Origin: a virus
Virus record (IMG/VR): IMGVR_UViG_3300044986_000619
Location: 1-23,553 of that record
Direction: 5' to 3' (one strand)
DNA length: 23,553 nt
Position numbers and translations under genes: made by a program. Below the pieces are notes generated by a model, which searched no databases, had not been told where the DNA came from, and saw only the letters and a list, made by a program, of their open reading frames with translations. Shown in pieces: positions 6,833 to 14,718 of this stretch. Position 1 is the stretch's first letter, and every line of letters begins with the position of its first letter.

Positions 6833-7279
6833 TTAAACGTGAGTCATTGCAGCCGAGACAACCATTTCGCCACCAGGAAGCTTAGTCGCAAGAAACGATG
6901 TTGCTGCCGTAGCAATCGAGAAGGTCAGCACTGCAACACCAGCAGCGTTCGTAATAACCGAAATCTCTTTGTCCGCAATCTTCTCAAGAACCTGCCCCGT
7001 GGTGGCAGCGATCGTGTAGTCGGCAGCGTTAGGCGCAAAGGTTGACGTACTCGAAATAAGCAAAATATCCAACCACACACGATTGGCTAGAGGCGCACCA
7101 TCAAGGCCAGTCGCCGTAATAGTCACCGTAATGACGTTAGTAACTTCAGCGCTGATCGAATAAGCGATACGCATACCGCCATCAACCAAGACATCCAAAG
7201 CATCGGCAAGCTTTCTTCCAGGTGCTGGCATAGCTACCGAGCTAATTAACGCAGTTCTTTCAGTTCCAGTAAGGGGCAT
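6833..7279 (-). CDS. Hypothetical beta-rich virion protein, 148 aa
   Basis: This protein starts MPLTGTERTALISSV and is dominated by Thr/Val/Ala beta strands, with TNVITVTITATGLDGAPLAN resembling an immunoglobulin-like or decoration domain and AAGVAVLTFSIATAATSF near the end. It has no cysteine, signal peptide or charged low-complexity region. The ribosome site GAGGATTTAGAA-ATG is good. It is only a few bases from both neighbours, so it belongs to the same late message as portal. A capsid-decoration or head-fibre role is plausible from composition, not proven. Confidence 0.7.
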   Translation of the reverse strand: MPLTGTERTALISSVAMPAPGRKLADALDVLVDGGMRIAYSISAEVTNVITVTITATGLDGAPLANRVWLDILLISSTSTFAPNAADYTIAATTGQVLEKIADKEISVITNAAGVAVLTFSIATAATSFLATKLPGGEMVVSAAMTHV

Positions 7280-7281
7280 TT

Positions 7282-7845
7282 CTAAATCCTCGCTCCATGC
7301 TTATCCACAACAAACTCCCTAAGTTCCTGATCACTCATCATTGAATGCTCAGGATCTGACCTATACTCGGTCATCTTTTCCTGTACCAATTCTTCAGCCA
7401 ACCGAATTGGAGGTGCAGGCGTTACGTCATAACGCTCTGTACCAACGTCCTCACAGTAAAGCCTCTTCGACTCACAAACCTTTCGAATCTTAGACATGCC
7501 ATCTGCCTGCGAAATAAACGCAGCCGGATCGCCATCTCCATCCGCAAGCTGAGTCAGGTACACATCGTTGGGGTTTGGCTCATAGCCTCTTGCTCTAGCT
7601 CCCTCGATAATCCTCTCCAGATACCAAGGGTCGTCCTTGAATTGTTGATCCAAGGTCCCACGTCCATTAAAGAACGTGCTTTCAGTTTTGACTCCAGGGA
7701 ACTTACGCTCAGCAAGCATCTCCCTCATATTCTTCTGTCCTCGATCGATTTCAGTTTTCGAAAGAGGAGGGTCGTAAATTGCCTCACCGCGATCACTAAT
7801 TGTCATCGTGTGAACAACTCCGTTGATCTTTACTTTTGTAGCCAC
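7282..7845 (-). CDS. Hypothetical phage protein, 187 aa
   Basis: The frame opens with GTG, preceded by GGAG about nine bases upstream, right after the portal stop. The protein begins with a short beta hairpin (VKINGVVHTMTISDRGEAIYD), followed by a charged helical region and an Asp-rich segment (LADGDGDPAAFISQADG). Two cysteines, in KVCESKRLYC, are four to five residues apart. The C-terminal helix includes LAEELVQEKMTEYRSD. I do not recognise a family. Its position directly after portal suggests a head or assembly function. Confidence 0.65.
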   Translation of the reverse strand: MATKVKINGVVHTMTISDRGEAIYDPPLSKTEIDRGQKNMREMLAERKFPGVKTESTFFNGRGTLDQQFKDDPWYLERIIEGARARGYEPNPNDVYLTQLADGDGDPAAFISQADGMSKIRKVCESKRLYCEDVGTERYDVTPAPPIRLAEELVQEKMTEYRSDPEHSMMSDQELREFVVDKHGARI

Positions 7846-7848
7846 TAA

Positions 7849-9939
7849 CTACATCTCCATCATCATCTCTGGGGGTAACTGCTCCATTGCCGCCATCAGC
7901 TCAGGAGACATCGGTAACTCATCGCCAGAGCCCATCGGCATCTGTTCGGGCATAGCCATCTCTGGAGGCATCTGCTGGATAGGCGGTTCTGGAGGCATCC
8001 CTGCTTCGGGAGGAATTTGCGGTGGCCCCTGCTCCTGCTGTTGCGGAGGAGGAGCAGGTGGTGGTGGCGGTGAGGGAACTAACCATTCCGTGACATCCTG
8101 CTCCATAGCATCACCCAGCGACTTGATAAAAGCATTGAGCGCCGTGGGATCTCCTTGCTGCGCCACTCTCGATAGCTCAGGTATCAAATACTGAGCCAAG
8201 CGTGCAAGATTTTCGTTATCGCGGAACTTGTTCGGCTTGCGAATAGAGTTCGCCTCCACCGTCATATTCATCTCACGCACATACACTTCAGGATCTTCAT
8301 TGGCAACTAGCGTATCCCATAACTGAGACGCATCAGGACCAAACAAAGGAATCAGATCCTTACCCTGCACATTCCACCCAGCGTAAATTCTCTCAACATT
8401 CGCTACGCTGGTCTGCCAATCCTCAACTCGCCTTGCCATCCAATCTGGACGAATCGAAGTAGCTGCCTCCTTGAAGTTAATATCCGCAGCAGTCCTAGCA
8501 ACCTTACCACCGACGTTCATTCCGTATAGCGATTCAGATAAGCCAGTACGCTTATCGAACAACATCGACACGTAATCGATCATTCGAAACACATCGAAGT
8601 TGACGGCAGGTGACTCGATCATCGACACCAGTTCTTTTACGTTCTGATGAATCTGACCATTGAGTTCTAGCACCAGATTGAAGTCATCCGACTTAATCTG
8701 ACGCATAATGTCGTCGCCAGCCTCTTTGAGAACTGCCCAGATATTGCGAGAGTTCATGTACACTCGATCGCACAAGCAGCTCATAATGACATTGAGGAAG
8801 ATTAGCTCACCCAAACCCATAGCAACAGGAGCTAAAGGCCAAGGACCACTGGCTGCTTCGTAAAAATCAAGCAATGACACCGGCCAGCGATTATCTCGAT
8901 AAATAGGAACCGGCCAGTCCAGCGACGACCTAATAACGTCATCCCCCTCATTAACTGTGCTAGGAGGAAAGTTAAGTGGAAAGTTGACGTTCTTGGCAAT
9001 ACACAAATAGGCGAAGTCACCCACGACGGTTTCGAACGCTTGATGAAGCGCATCATCGAAAGACTCAAGGCGAGTACCCACACCAACTCGACTGAAAATT
9101 TCATACCACACAATCTTATTTTCATTGCCACCTGCTGATAACTTGGCTGTGTGATACTCATCTCGGGACGAGTTATTGAAGTCCGCCGAGTCAGTACTAC
9201 CCACTGCACCCGAGGACACTGCGGTCTTCAGCGATCCTTCTGGCAAATTAAACCGACGCTCCACTTCCCAATAGTCATCAATATGCTGTCTAGCAATCCA
9301 GCCGCAATCTGACAGGTTAGGCTTAGTGCACTGAGGATCAATAAACAATCGCAGACAACTATCAAATATCGATCGAGTCAGCACACGGTCGCTGCCAGGA
9401 TACCTATAGGATTCCGTCCACAAACAGCCACGCCCTGTGATCAATGCCTCGGTAATAGCGAGACGACTCTCAGCAATTAAGCCACCATTGGGCTGCTCAC
9501 GCTGACTGTAGTTGAGATATTGCTCCATAAGAGAGCAGCGAGTTGCGTCGACTCTTCGCTGACTCTCGTAACGCTGCATGAACTCCTGATAAGCCTGCTG
9601 AGTGTTGGGATCGTTAGGATCACCAAACACATCAGGTTGGATATTAAGCCTCGCGTAAGGTCTGGCCGTCCTACCAGGATAATCCCAATACAATGAAGGG
9701 GCGACCACAGCAACTAATTCAAAAGCTTTCGCTATAGTCAACTTAAATCTAGGAGCAGGGAGATTGGCAAAGTATCTACTGCGAAACCCCTCCTCCCACA
9801 TAAAACCGCAGGAGCCCTGATAGAAGTTTCTACAGATATCTGCCGTCTTCCTAAACGGTTCACGCGCAGTACGTGCCTGCTCAAGCTTCCGCAACCATAC
9901 GCTAACCAGCTTACGCAGTCGCCCCTCAGCCTCAAGCAT
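7849..9939 (-). CDS. Portal protein (putative)
   Basis: The 696-residue size, helical N-terminus (ARTAREPFRKTADICRNFYQG) and large mixed core fit phage portal proteins, the twelve-subunit ring through which DNA enters the head. The gene lies one small gene after the large terminase in the same direction, as expected for a packaging partner. Residues about 620-696 are an exceptional Pro/Gln/Met/Glu-rich tail, including a PSPPPPPAPPP run and repeated P-E-M blocks. Such tails are disordered and may bind another structural protein. Its ATG overlaps the previous stop (TAATG). There is no diagnostic short motif, so the call rests on size, layout and context. Confidence 0.75.
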   Translation of the reverse strand: MLEAEGRLRKLVSVWLRKLEQARTAREPFRKTADICRNFYQGSCGFMWEEGFRSRYFANLPAPRFKLTIAKAFELVAVVAPSLYWDYPGRTARPYARLNIQPDVFGDPNDPNTQQAYQEFMQRYESQRRVDATRCSLMEQYLNYSQREQPNGGLIAESRLAITEALITGRGCLWTESYRYPGSDRVLTRSIFDSCLRLFIDPQCTKPNLSDCGWIARQHIDDYWEVERRFNLPEGSLKTAVSSGAVGSTDSADFNNSSRDEYHTAKLSAGGNENKIVWYEIFSRVGVGTRLESFDDALHQAFETVVGDFAYLCIAKNVNFPLNFPPSTVNEGDDVIRSSLDWPVPIYRDNRWPVSLLDFYEAASGPWPLAPVAMGLGELIFLNVIMSCLCDRVYMNSRNIWAVLKEAGDDIMRQIKSDDFNLVLELNGQIHQNVKELVSMIESPAVNFDVFRMIDYVSMLFDKRTGLSESLYGMNVGGKVARTAADINFKEAATSIRPDWMARRVEDWQTSVANVERIYAGWNVQGKDLIPLFGPDASQLWDTLVANEDPEVYVREMNMTVEANSIRKPNKFRDNENLARLAQYLIPELSRVAQQGDPTALNAFIKSLGDAMEQDVTEWLVPSPPPPPAPPPQQQEQGPPQIPPEAGMPPEPPIQQMPPEMAMPEQMPMGSGDELPMSPELMAAMEQLPPEMMMEM

Positions 9940-10274
9940 TAGCCGTTATCCTTTGCTTGCGTTTTGCTTCGTAGAACAGGATTCAGAAGCGGTGCAGCCC
10001 AATCAGGAAAAATCCAGAAACCGTTTCGCATGGCTAAATCAGTTGGACTGCCATCGATACTGAACAGCCTTTCGTCCGAAACATGGTAGGTTCGGTTTAC
10101 AATTTGACCTTCTCGACGACGCTGGCAAGGAGGCACAAAAAGAGACACTACACCTTCGTGATAAGACTCAGTTACAATAGCTGGGAGTGCATCATCCAAC
10201 TGACCAGCAGGACAATAAAGCACCGTAAATCCGACCGGAGCCAATCCACTAAACTTCTCATTCAGCTTGCTCAT
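9939..10274 (-). CDS. Small protein between terminase and portal, 111 aa
   Basis: This 111-residue protein is coupled at both ends: its ATG overlaps the terminase stop (ATGA) and its stop overlaps the portal start (TAATG). The sequence begins MSKLNEKFSGLAPVGFTVL and contains beta-rich segments (VSLFVPPCQRRREGQIVNRTYHV) plus a Pro/Trp segment near the end. Two cysteines are present without a clear pair motif. Tight coupling indicates a head-assembly or packaging helper made with portal. No known family is recognised. Confidence 0.75.
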   Translation of the reverse strand: MSKLNEKFSGLAPVGFTVLYCPAGQLDDALPAIVTESYHEGVVSLFVPPCQRRREGQIVNRTYHVSDERLFSIDGSPTDLAMRNGFWIFPDWAAPLLNPVLRSKTQAKDNG

Positions 10275-12013
10275 ACTTGCACCTTATATGGGGAGTAACT
10301 ATTACCAAGCTCAATCGAGTTGTCCGCCTTCTTGCTCTTGCTTCTCTCTATAGCTCGCAACTGATTGAACAATTGAAGGGAAGCTGAGCCTCCCCCTATA
10401 TTCTTCCCGGCAACCGGGAACCACTTTGGAAAACTTCCAGCCCAGTATTCGAGCCCGACACTTAAGTCGATCTTCTGACCTTTGGCCGGTCGATCGCCTA
10501 TTTCGTTGTCTTGCTTTTCTTCCTTGACATAATCCTCCAGTTGCTTGCACAGAACCGGACATCGATCGGTGACGATCCTTAAGTACGGATAGGATCCGGA
10601 CTTTTCATTGATGTGCATCCACGACTGCAAACGCATGATTCTTGATTCGACGTTTGCATTGCCCCACACAAAGTGATTGCCCGTCACAACAGACTGTATG
10701 TGATGGTTCTTGAAAGCTCTGGCATAGTTGTCTGCCACCGTCATCGAGAATCCCATTGTCGTCTGCTTACCGGCTCTTTGGTCAATAATAAACCGATAGA
10801 ACGGATAACCCTGCATCTTGGCTTTGATCATAGGAGCAAGTTGATCGGCATCACGACGACCAGGGTAAAGCTCGTCGTACACAACATAAAACTCACCAAA
10901 CCTGGGTGGCGGTATTGCGCAAAAAAGCACAGCAGGATTGTTAGTACCTGGATCGAGAATCATTTCTCTAGTCCAGTCCACGGGCGGCTGGCCATTAGTA
11001 GCCCTTAGCACCTTGGAGATTTCATCGTCGACACCTTCTGGGTAAATCGCACAATGGAAGTTGCGATCAAACAGATGGTACATCTTGAGCTGGTCGAGGG
11101 AGTATTCACCACGATCGCGAGAAGCCAGTTCTTCTGTTGTGAACCCCGACAGAAGTTCTCTCTTACCCTGTGGGTCAAGCTGAGCATTTTGGCTGGTCTG
11201 CAAGATGACCTCTCCGGCCATCGGATTAGGGTCGTTCGAATCCTGTTCCTTGGCTCTCGCTGTCAGCGCTCTCAGGGCAGCATTATTGGCTCTAGGCCAG
11301 CTAGACCAGTACAGCCTTCCTCGACGGTCAGCCAAACGAGACTGCCACTCTGAATAGTGTTGAGGATATTTGATTGCCTCGTCGATCCAGCATAAATCTA
11401 TTGGGTCGCCCTGTTTTGGTTCTGCTTTACTTGAGTAGGCGTAAATCTCAGCAAGAGTCTCTTTTGTGACAGGGTTCCAGATAACAACCTTTTTAAACTC
11501 GTGGTTGCCTTTGTTTTCCCAATCCCAAGATCCTGGCTTAATGTACCTATTAGGGATGATCGGATAGCTTGGCTGCACCTGCTCCGATCGAGCAGCATCG
11601 TCAGGATCATCCTGATTAAACGCTCGCCATTGTCCTGTAGAACGGTCACGTATGATCTTGAACAAGCCAGGACGAAACAGAAGCCGAAAGATTGTCTCAC
11701 CGATATGTCGCTGATCGTAGCCAATGATCCATATTGTGAGTGGTCTACCAATTTGATGAGGTCGCCTAGCCCTTATCTGACGACCATCTGACAGCGTGAT
11801 ATACGTATCCGTTGCTATTGCAGCAGTCAGAACAGCGAGTGAAAGACTCTTGCCTGCTCGCACACCACCACGCACTAGAAGCTCTCTGGCGTTACTTTCA
11901 AAAATAGGATCCTGATGAGGCTGAGCCCGAAACAGTTCGAGTCCGGTTGTTCTTCTGCGTGCCGCTTCAACCAGTGCTGCGGCTTCTCGACTCGAAAGTT
12001 GGTTTAAGCTCAT
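10271..12013 (-). CDS. terL: Terminase large subunit (DNA packaging ATPase/nuclease)
   Basis: This is the motor that pumps DNA into the head and cuts it. The N-terminal ATPase has a Walker A variant GGVRAGKS (residues 49-56) and Walker B IDLCWIDEA with Asp211-Glu212. The C-terminal RNase H-like nuclease shows MILDPG (Asp354), VVYDEL (Glu381) and FIIDQRAG (Asp411), the likely metal ligands. Length of 580 is usual for the family. I chose the ATG at 12011-12013; a TTG two codons earlier overlaps the previous stop (TGA) and could also serve, with GGGA just upstream. It is coupled to the downstream small gene and portal, and follows the zinc-ribbon gene that sits in the small-terminase position. 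Confidence 0.93.
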   Translation of the reverse strand: MSLNQLSSREAAALVEAARRRTTGLELFRAQPHQDPIFESNARELLVRGGVRAGKSLSLAVLTAAIATDTYITLSDGRQIRARRPHQIGRPLTIWIIGYDQRHIGETIFRLLFRPGLFKIIRDRSTGQWRAFNQDDPDDAARSEQVQPSYPIIPNRYIKPGSWDWENKGNHEFKKVVIWNPVTKETLAEIYAYSSKAEPKQGDPIDLCWIDEAIKYPQHYSEWQSRLADRRGRLYWSSWPRANNAALRALTARAKEQDSNDPNPMAGEVILQTSQNAQLDPQGKRELLSGFTTEELASRDRGEYSLDQLKMYHLFDRNFHCAIYPEGVDDEISKVLRATNGQPPVDWTREMILDPGTNNPAVLFCAIPPPRFGEFYVVYDELYPGRRDADQLAPMIKAKMQGYPFYRFIIDQRAGKQTTMGFSMTVADNYARAFKNHHIQSVVTGNHFVWGNANVESRIMRLQSWMHINEKSGSYPYLRIVTDRCPVLCKQLEDYVKEEKQDNEIGDRPAKGQKIDLSVGLEYWAGSFPKWFPVAGKNIGGGSASLQLFNQLRAIERSKSKKADNSIELGNSYSPYKVQV

Positions 12014-12015
12014 AG

Positions 12016-12633
12016 TCAATCCCAGCTAGGTTCTTCGTCCGTAGCTGGACGAGTCTCAAAAGGTACATCCTCAGGTTCTTCCTCTTGAGCGTTGTTCGTA
12101 ATACTCAAGACCTGTGTACGAAAATCAGCATCAGTACGGATGAGCTGAGCAGCGAGCTGAGCCAAGGTTGCTTGGAGGTCTTCGTCGGTCAGACCACTTG
12201 CATCCACATTATTCCGGTCGTCTAATTTTTCCTGTAGACTTAGGATTAGCTGCCAATACTTGACGATCACTGAGTCCTTGCGTTCGAACATCACTTGCTC
12301 CTTAGGAGACAGGTTGTCGCCACGCACCTTATCAAAGTCTTCTTTTAGCTTGGTAGCCAATCCATCAGGGCCACCAATCAACTCAGTAAACTTGGCGAAC
12401 ACTTGGTCAAGAACTTGCTTATCGGAACCGACGTTCTTGATACGAGAGAGAAGCTCTCTGGAAAATTGTGCCGTCTGTCTACGATCCGACATCTCTAGCT
12501 CCCTAGCGATTCGATCTCGCCGTATTTCGTGACACTCTTGGCAATAACCGCCAACGATGTGCCGATTAGAAAACACTTGCTTGCATTCGTAGCACTGTGA
12601 TGTAGTGCGAGTGACAGGTAGTCCTGAAGTCAT
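12016..12633 (-). CDS. Zinc-ribbon protein, putative small terminase subunit
   Basis: The 205-residue protein begins MTSGLPVTRTTSQCYECKQ and has CXXC pairs at Cys14/Cys17 and Cys31/Cys34, a small zinc ribbon. The rest is helical and charged, including LDQVFAKFTELIGG and LQEKLDDRNN, and ends in an acidic tail (EEEPEDVPFETRPATDEE). The acidic end and helical oligomer-type core resemble small terminase subunits, and its stop overlaps the region of the terminase start. GAGG lies six bases before the chosen ATG; a TTG at 12645 would add only four residues. Zinc-ribbon small terminases are unusual, so another DNA-binding or regulatory role is possible. Confidence 0.6.
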   Translation of the reverse strand: MTSGLPVTRTTSQCYECKQVFSNRHIVGGYCQECHEIRRDRIARELEMSDRRQTAQFSRELLSRIKNVGSDKQVLDQVFAKFTELIGGPDGLATKLKEDFDKVRGDNLSPKEQVMFERKDSVIVKYWQLILSLQEKLDDRNNVDASGLTDEDLQATLAQLAAQLIRTDADFRTQVLSITNNAQEEEPEDVPFETRPATDEEPSWD

Positions 12634-12651
12634 CAAGTACCTCAACGAAGC

Positions 12652-12686
12652 GGGGCCAGTAAGATTTAGAACGTCTCACCGGCCCC
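12652..12686 (-). promoter_or_regulatory. Stem-loop in the leader of the putative small-terminase gene
   Basis: GGGGCC at 12652-12657 pairs with GGCCCC at 12681-12686. After one mismatch, GT and AC add two more pairs, leaving a 17-base loop. It lies about 19 bases before the ATG at 12633, between two genes of the same direction. There is no following T-run, so it is not a good intrinsic terminator. It could be an RNA control element or a packaging-site element, but neither is shown. Confidence 0.4.
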
Positions 12687-12728
12687 AACCCCAGCGGCGC
12701 AAGCCACCCCCCATCGTCAAAGATTGGG

Positions 12729-12917
12729 TTACTTCTTCTTCAGAGGAGACACCATACTTTTGTAAGCGTTTCCTACTGGTGGCTCGTTCTGAAAGGCTGC
12801 TTTCTCACTAACTACATTCGGTACGGTTGGCTCTGAGCCGTAGCCCTTGCCAGTTACCTTGAAGGTCGGACTTGTAAGAGCATCACCTTTTGGCGTGATA
12901 CCTTTGATTTCTGACAC
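12729..12917 (-). CDS. Small hypothetical protein, 62 aa
   Basis: The product (MSEIKGITPKGDALTSPTF onward) is a short Gly/Pro/Lys-rich polypeptide with no cysteines or membrane segment, ending SPLKKK. The GTG start has a strong ribosome site, AGGTGA, six bases upstream, which is why I accept it as real. It is the first gene after the terminator following the decoration-type gene. Low complexity and a basic tail suggest an extended or disordered partner of capsid or DNA. Function is not recognised. Confidence 0.6.
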   Translation of the reverse strand: MSEIKGITPKGDALTSPTFKVTGKGYGSEPTVPNVVSEKAAFQNEPPVGNAYKSMVSPLKKK

Positions 12918-12944
12918 AGATCACCTCGCTTTACTTTTGATTGT

Positions 12945-12988
12945 TTTAGAAAAGCTGCTAGTGGACGGCATCCATGCCACCCACTAGC
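12945..12988 (-). terminator. Intrinsic terminator after the capsid/decoration genes
   Basis: GCTAGTGG at 12957-12964 pairs perfectly with CCACTAGC at 12981-12988, and GGCAT (12967-12971) pairs with ATGCC (12974-12978) inside. On the minus strand the hairpin is followed by AGCTTTTCT, a moderate T-run. It lies 20 bases after the stop of the 175-residue gene, so it would lower transcription into the terminase genes. Confidence 0.65.
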
Positions 12989-13002
12989 GTTCCACTAGCG
13001 TT
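12981..13002. repeat. Tandem direct repeat CCACTAGCGTT x2
   Basis: Two exact copies of the 11-base unit CCACTAGCGTT lie side by side at 12981-12991 and 12992-13002. The first provides one arm of the terminator stem. The second could pair with the other arm to give an alternative hairpin. Confidence 0.8.
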
Positions 13003-13008
13003 CGCAGG

Positions 13009-13536
13009 TTAGTAACCAGGGAATGCCCAAATAACATCGCGAACCTGAGCAGCAGCCGTGGAAGCGACATTAAGCCTGCCGCAAGCATTTAGAGAACCTG
13101 CTGCATCGTTGGTAACTGTATTAAAGCGACCCGAAGCTGCCGGAATGATGATGGCATTAGCGGAAACAGAACCAGCCGAGATTCCTCGGCCAGGACCACG
13201 CACGATGATGTAGAAGAACTCACCGTTAGCAACAGTCGTGGTTAGGAACGGATCGACTGCACCACAGCCTGTAGCAGCATCAGCCGTAACACCACCGATA
13301 AGAGTACCGGCAGAACCAGATTTCCAGGTAACAATCTGGCTGGCGCTCAATGTTCCACCCGAATCATTCTTCACCCAGATCGCAATAATTTCCTGGTTGG
13401 AAATGATCGTTCGTTGCGACTCAGGCAAGCTGTAGTCGACATGCTGAAAAGTGTGAACACCACCAACCAACTCAGGCAATTCGGTAGCAGGTGCCGTCCG
13501 CCCGAGAGGATAAAAATTCATTTGAACCATGCCCAC
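13009..13536 (-). CDS. Putative capsid decoration/head protein, 175 aa
   Basis: This gene lies directly downstream of the major capsid gene and ends just before the terminator. The GTG start has AAGGAG eight bases upstream. The product begins MGMVQMNFYPLGRTAPATEL and is a Gly/Ala/Thr-rich beta protein with an IVTWKSGSAGTLIGGVTADAA segment, typical of small head-decoration or stabilisation proteins (DUF2190-like style). It has no signal peptide. Order and composition support a protein present in many copies on the capsid, but the exact family is not certain. Confidence 0.7.
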   Translation of the reverse strand: MGMVQMNFYPLGRTAPATELPELVGGVHTFQHVDYSLPESQRTIISNQEIIAIWVKNDSGGTLSASQIVTWKSGSAGTLIGGVTADAATGCGAVDPFLTTTVANGEFFYIIVRGPGRGISAGSVSANAIIIPAASGRFNTVTNDAAGSLNACGRLNVASTAAAQVRDVIWAFPGY

Positions 13537-13586
13537 GATAAAATCTCCTTATTTGTTTTATTCAGCGTTATTAACTTGTTAGATCA

Positions 13587-14699
13587 TTAGGTTCCAAAAG
13601 CGCCGTATTTAGCAACATGTTTTGGATTGAAACGCATGTTACCCCAAAAACCCACCAAGACTTCGGTAGCCAAAGCGGTGTTATTGAAGTCGGGTCCAAC
13701 GCTGTAGAACAAGTCCGAGTGCAAACTAAACAAACTCATCTCGGCTGCGTTGACGGCGTATCCAGAACCTGCTGGACAGTCGTAATCCGGCATAACCATC
13801 GCACCACCATAGGTAAGTACGTTGTCACCGAAGCCAAGAGCTTTGCCGTAATCACTCACCATCAATCGCTCACGAACGCTCAAGCGATCAAGAAACTGGT
13901 CGTACAACTCCTGCGACAAAATGTGCAGCGTAGGGGTTTTGGTAGCCCCACTCAAATTCATGATCCACGACTTTCCGCGACGCATAACGTGCTCGCAGTT
14001 ATCTGACCAAGTAGAACCACCAGTACCCCATCTGTTAGATCGATAATTGAGGAGTTTTGGCGTAATGTAATCGAAGTCAGGTGTGCCAGATCCGAGAGGC
14101 CAGTCATTGGTTAGCAGGCTCGAAGGACGATCCGCAGCAGCAAGGTTAGCACTCCAAGCGCCACCGATGGAACCAGGACGAACCAACTTACCACCGTAGG
14201 CTGCTGACGATGAGGGCAGTGCCACTAAATCGTTAACAGAAACTGATCCATCCGGAACCATTGGGGTATCGATACCAATGAGCTGATTTTCGTTACCCGT
14301 ATTGCGAATAAACAACTCCGACGACAATCGATGACCAACTGCCGCAAGCAACGATTCCATCGCATCGCTGTAAAGATCAACAATAGCTAAAGGCTCTTTG
14401 TTCATCATTTGAACCTTGAGGTCCAAAGCCTGAGTGCCGATGATGCCAGCGACAGGAACCGTCAACTGTTCGAACGAGTTAGTTTGCGAATAGATAACAC
14501 CCACACCAGACGCATGGTTACGAGTGTCTGGTTGTCGAGCGCGAACATTCCAGTTGCAGGCGACACCACCCTGGTTATAAAGAATGCGACCCTCTTTTTG
14601 CAGATAAGCTAACCAGAAACGATTGCGGATCGTCTGGTCCGAAGCGCCTTTAAGAAACTTTGGCGCTGTGTTACGAATTGCTAGTGTTGCCTCAGGCAT
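13587..14699 (-). CDS. Major capsid protein, HK97-like (putative)
   Basis: The 370-residue protein follows the scaffold-like gene and has the composition and length of HK97-fold shell proteins. It begins MPEATLAIRNTAPKFLKG and contains an N-arm-like polar start, a core with EQLTVPVAGIIGTQALDLKVQMMNKEPLAI and VDLYSDAMESLLAAVGHRL (likely spine helix), and a beta-rich end with LATEVLVGFWGNMRFNPKHVA. AGGAG precedes the ATG by about ten bases. Many copies would form the icosahedral head. No prohead protease gene sits beside it; how or whether it is trimmed is not evident. Confidence 0.8.
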   Translation of the reverse strand: MPEATLAIRNTAPKFLKGASDQTIRNRFWLAYLQKEGRILYNQGGVACNWNVRARQPDTRNHASGVGVIYSQTNSFEQLTVPVAGIIGTQALDLKVQMMNKEPLAIVDLYSDAMESLLAAVGHRLSSELFIRNTGNENQLIGIDTPMVPDGSVSVNDLVALPSSSAAYGGKLVRPGSIGGAWSANLAAADRPSSLLTNDWPLGSGTPDFDYITPKLLNYRSNRWGTGGSTWSDNCEHVMRRGKSWIMNLSGATKTPTLHILSQELYDQFLDRLSVRERLMVSDYGKALGFGDNVLTYGGAMVMPDYDCPAGSGYAVNAAEMSLFSLHSDLFYSVGPDFNNTALATEVLVGFWGNMRFNPKHVAKYGAFGT

Positions 14700-14718
14700 T
14701 GCACTTTAACTCCTGTCC

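Noticed and set aside
7823-8194. Plus-strand Gly/Cys/Ser-rich open frame
   Set aside because: It is the antisense image of the Pro-rich portal tail.
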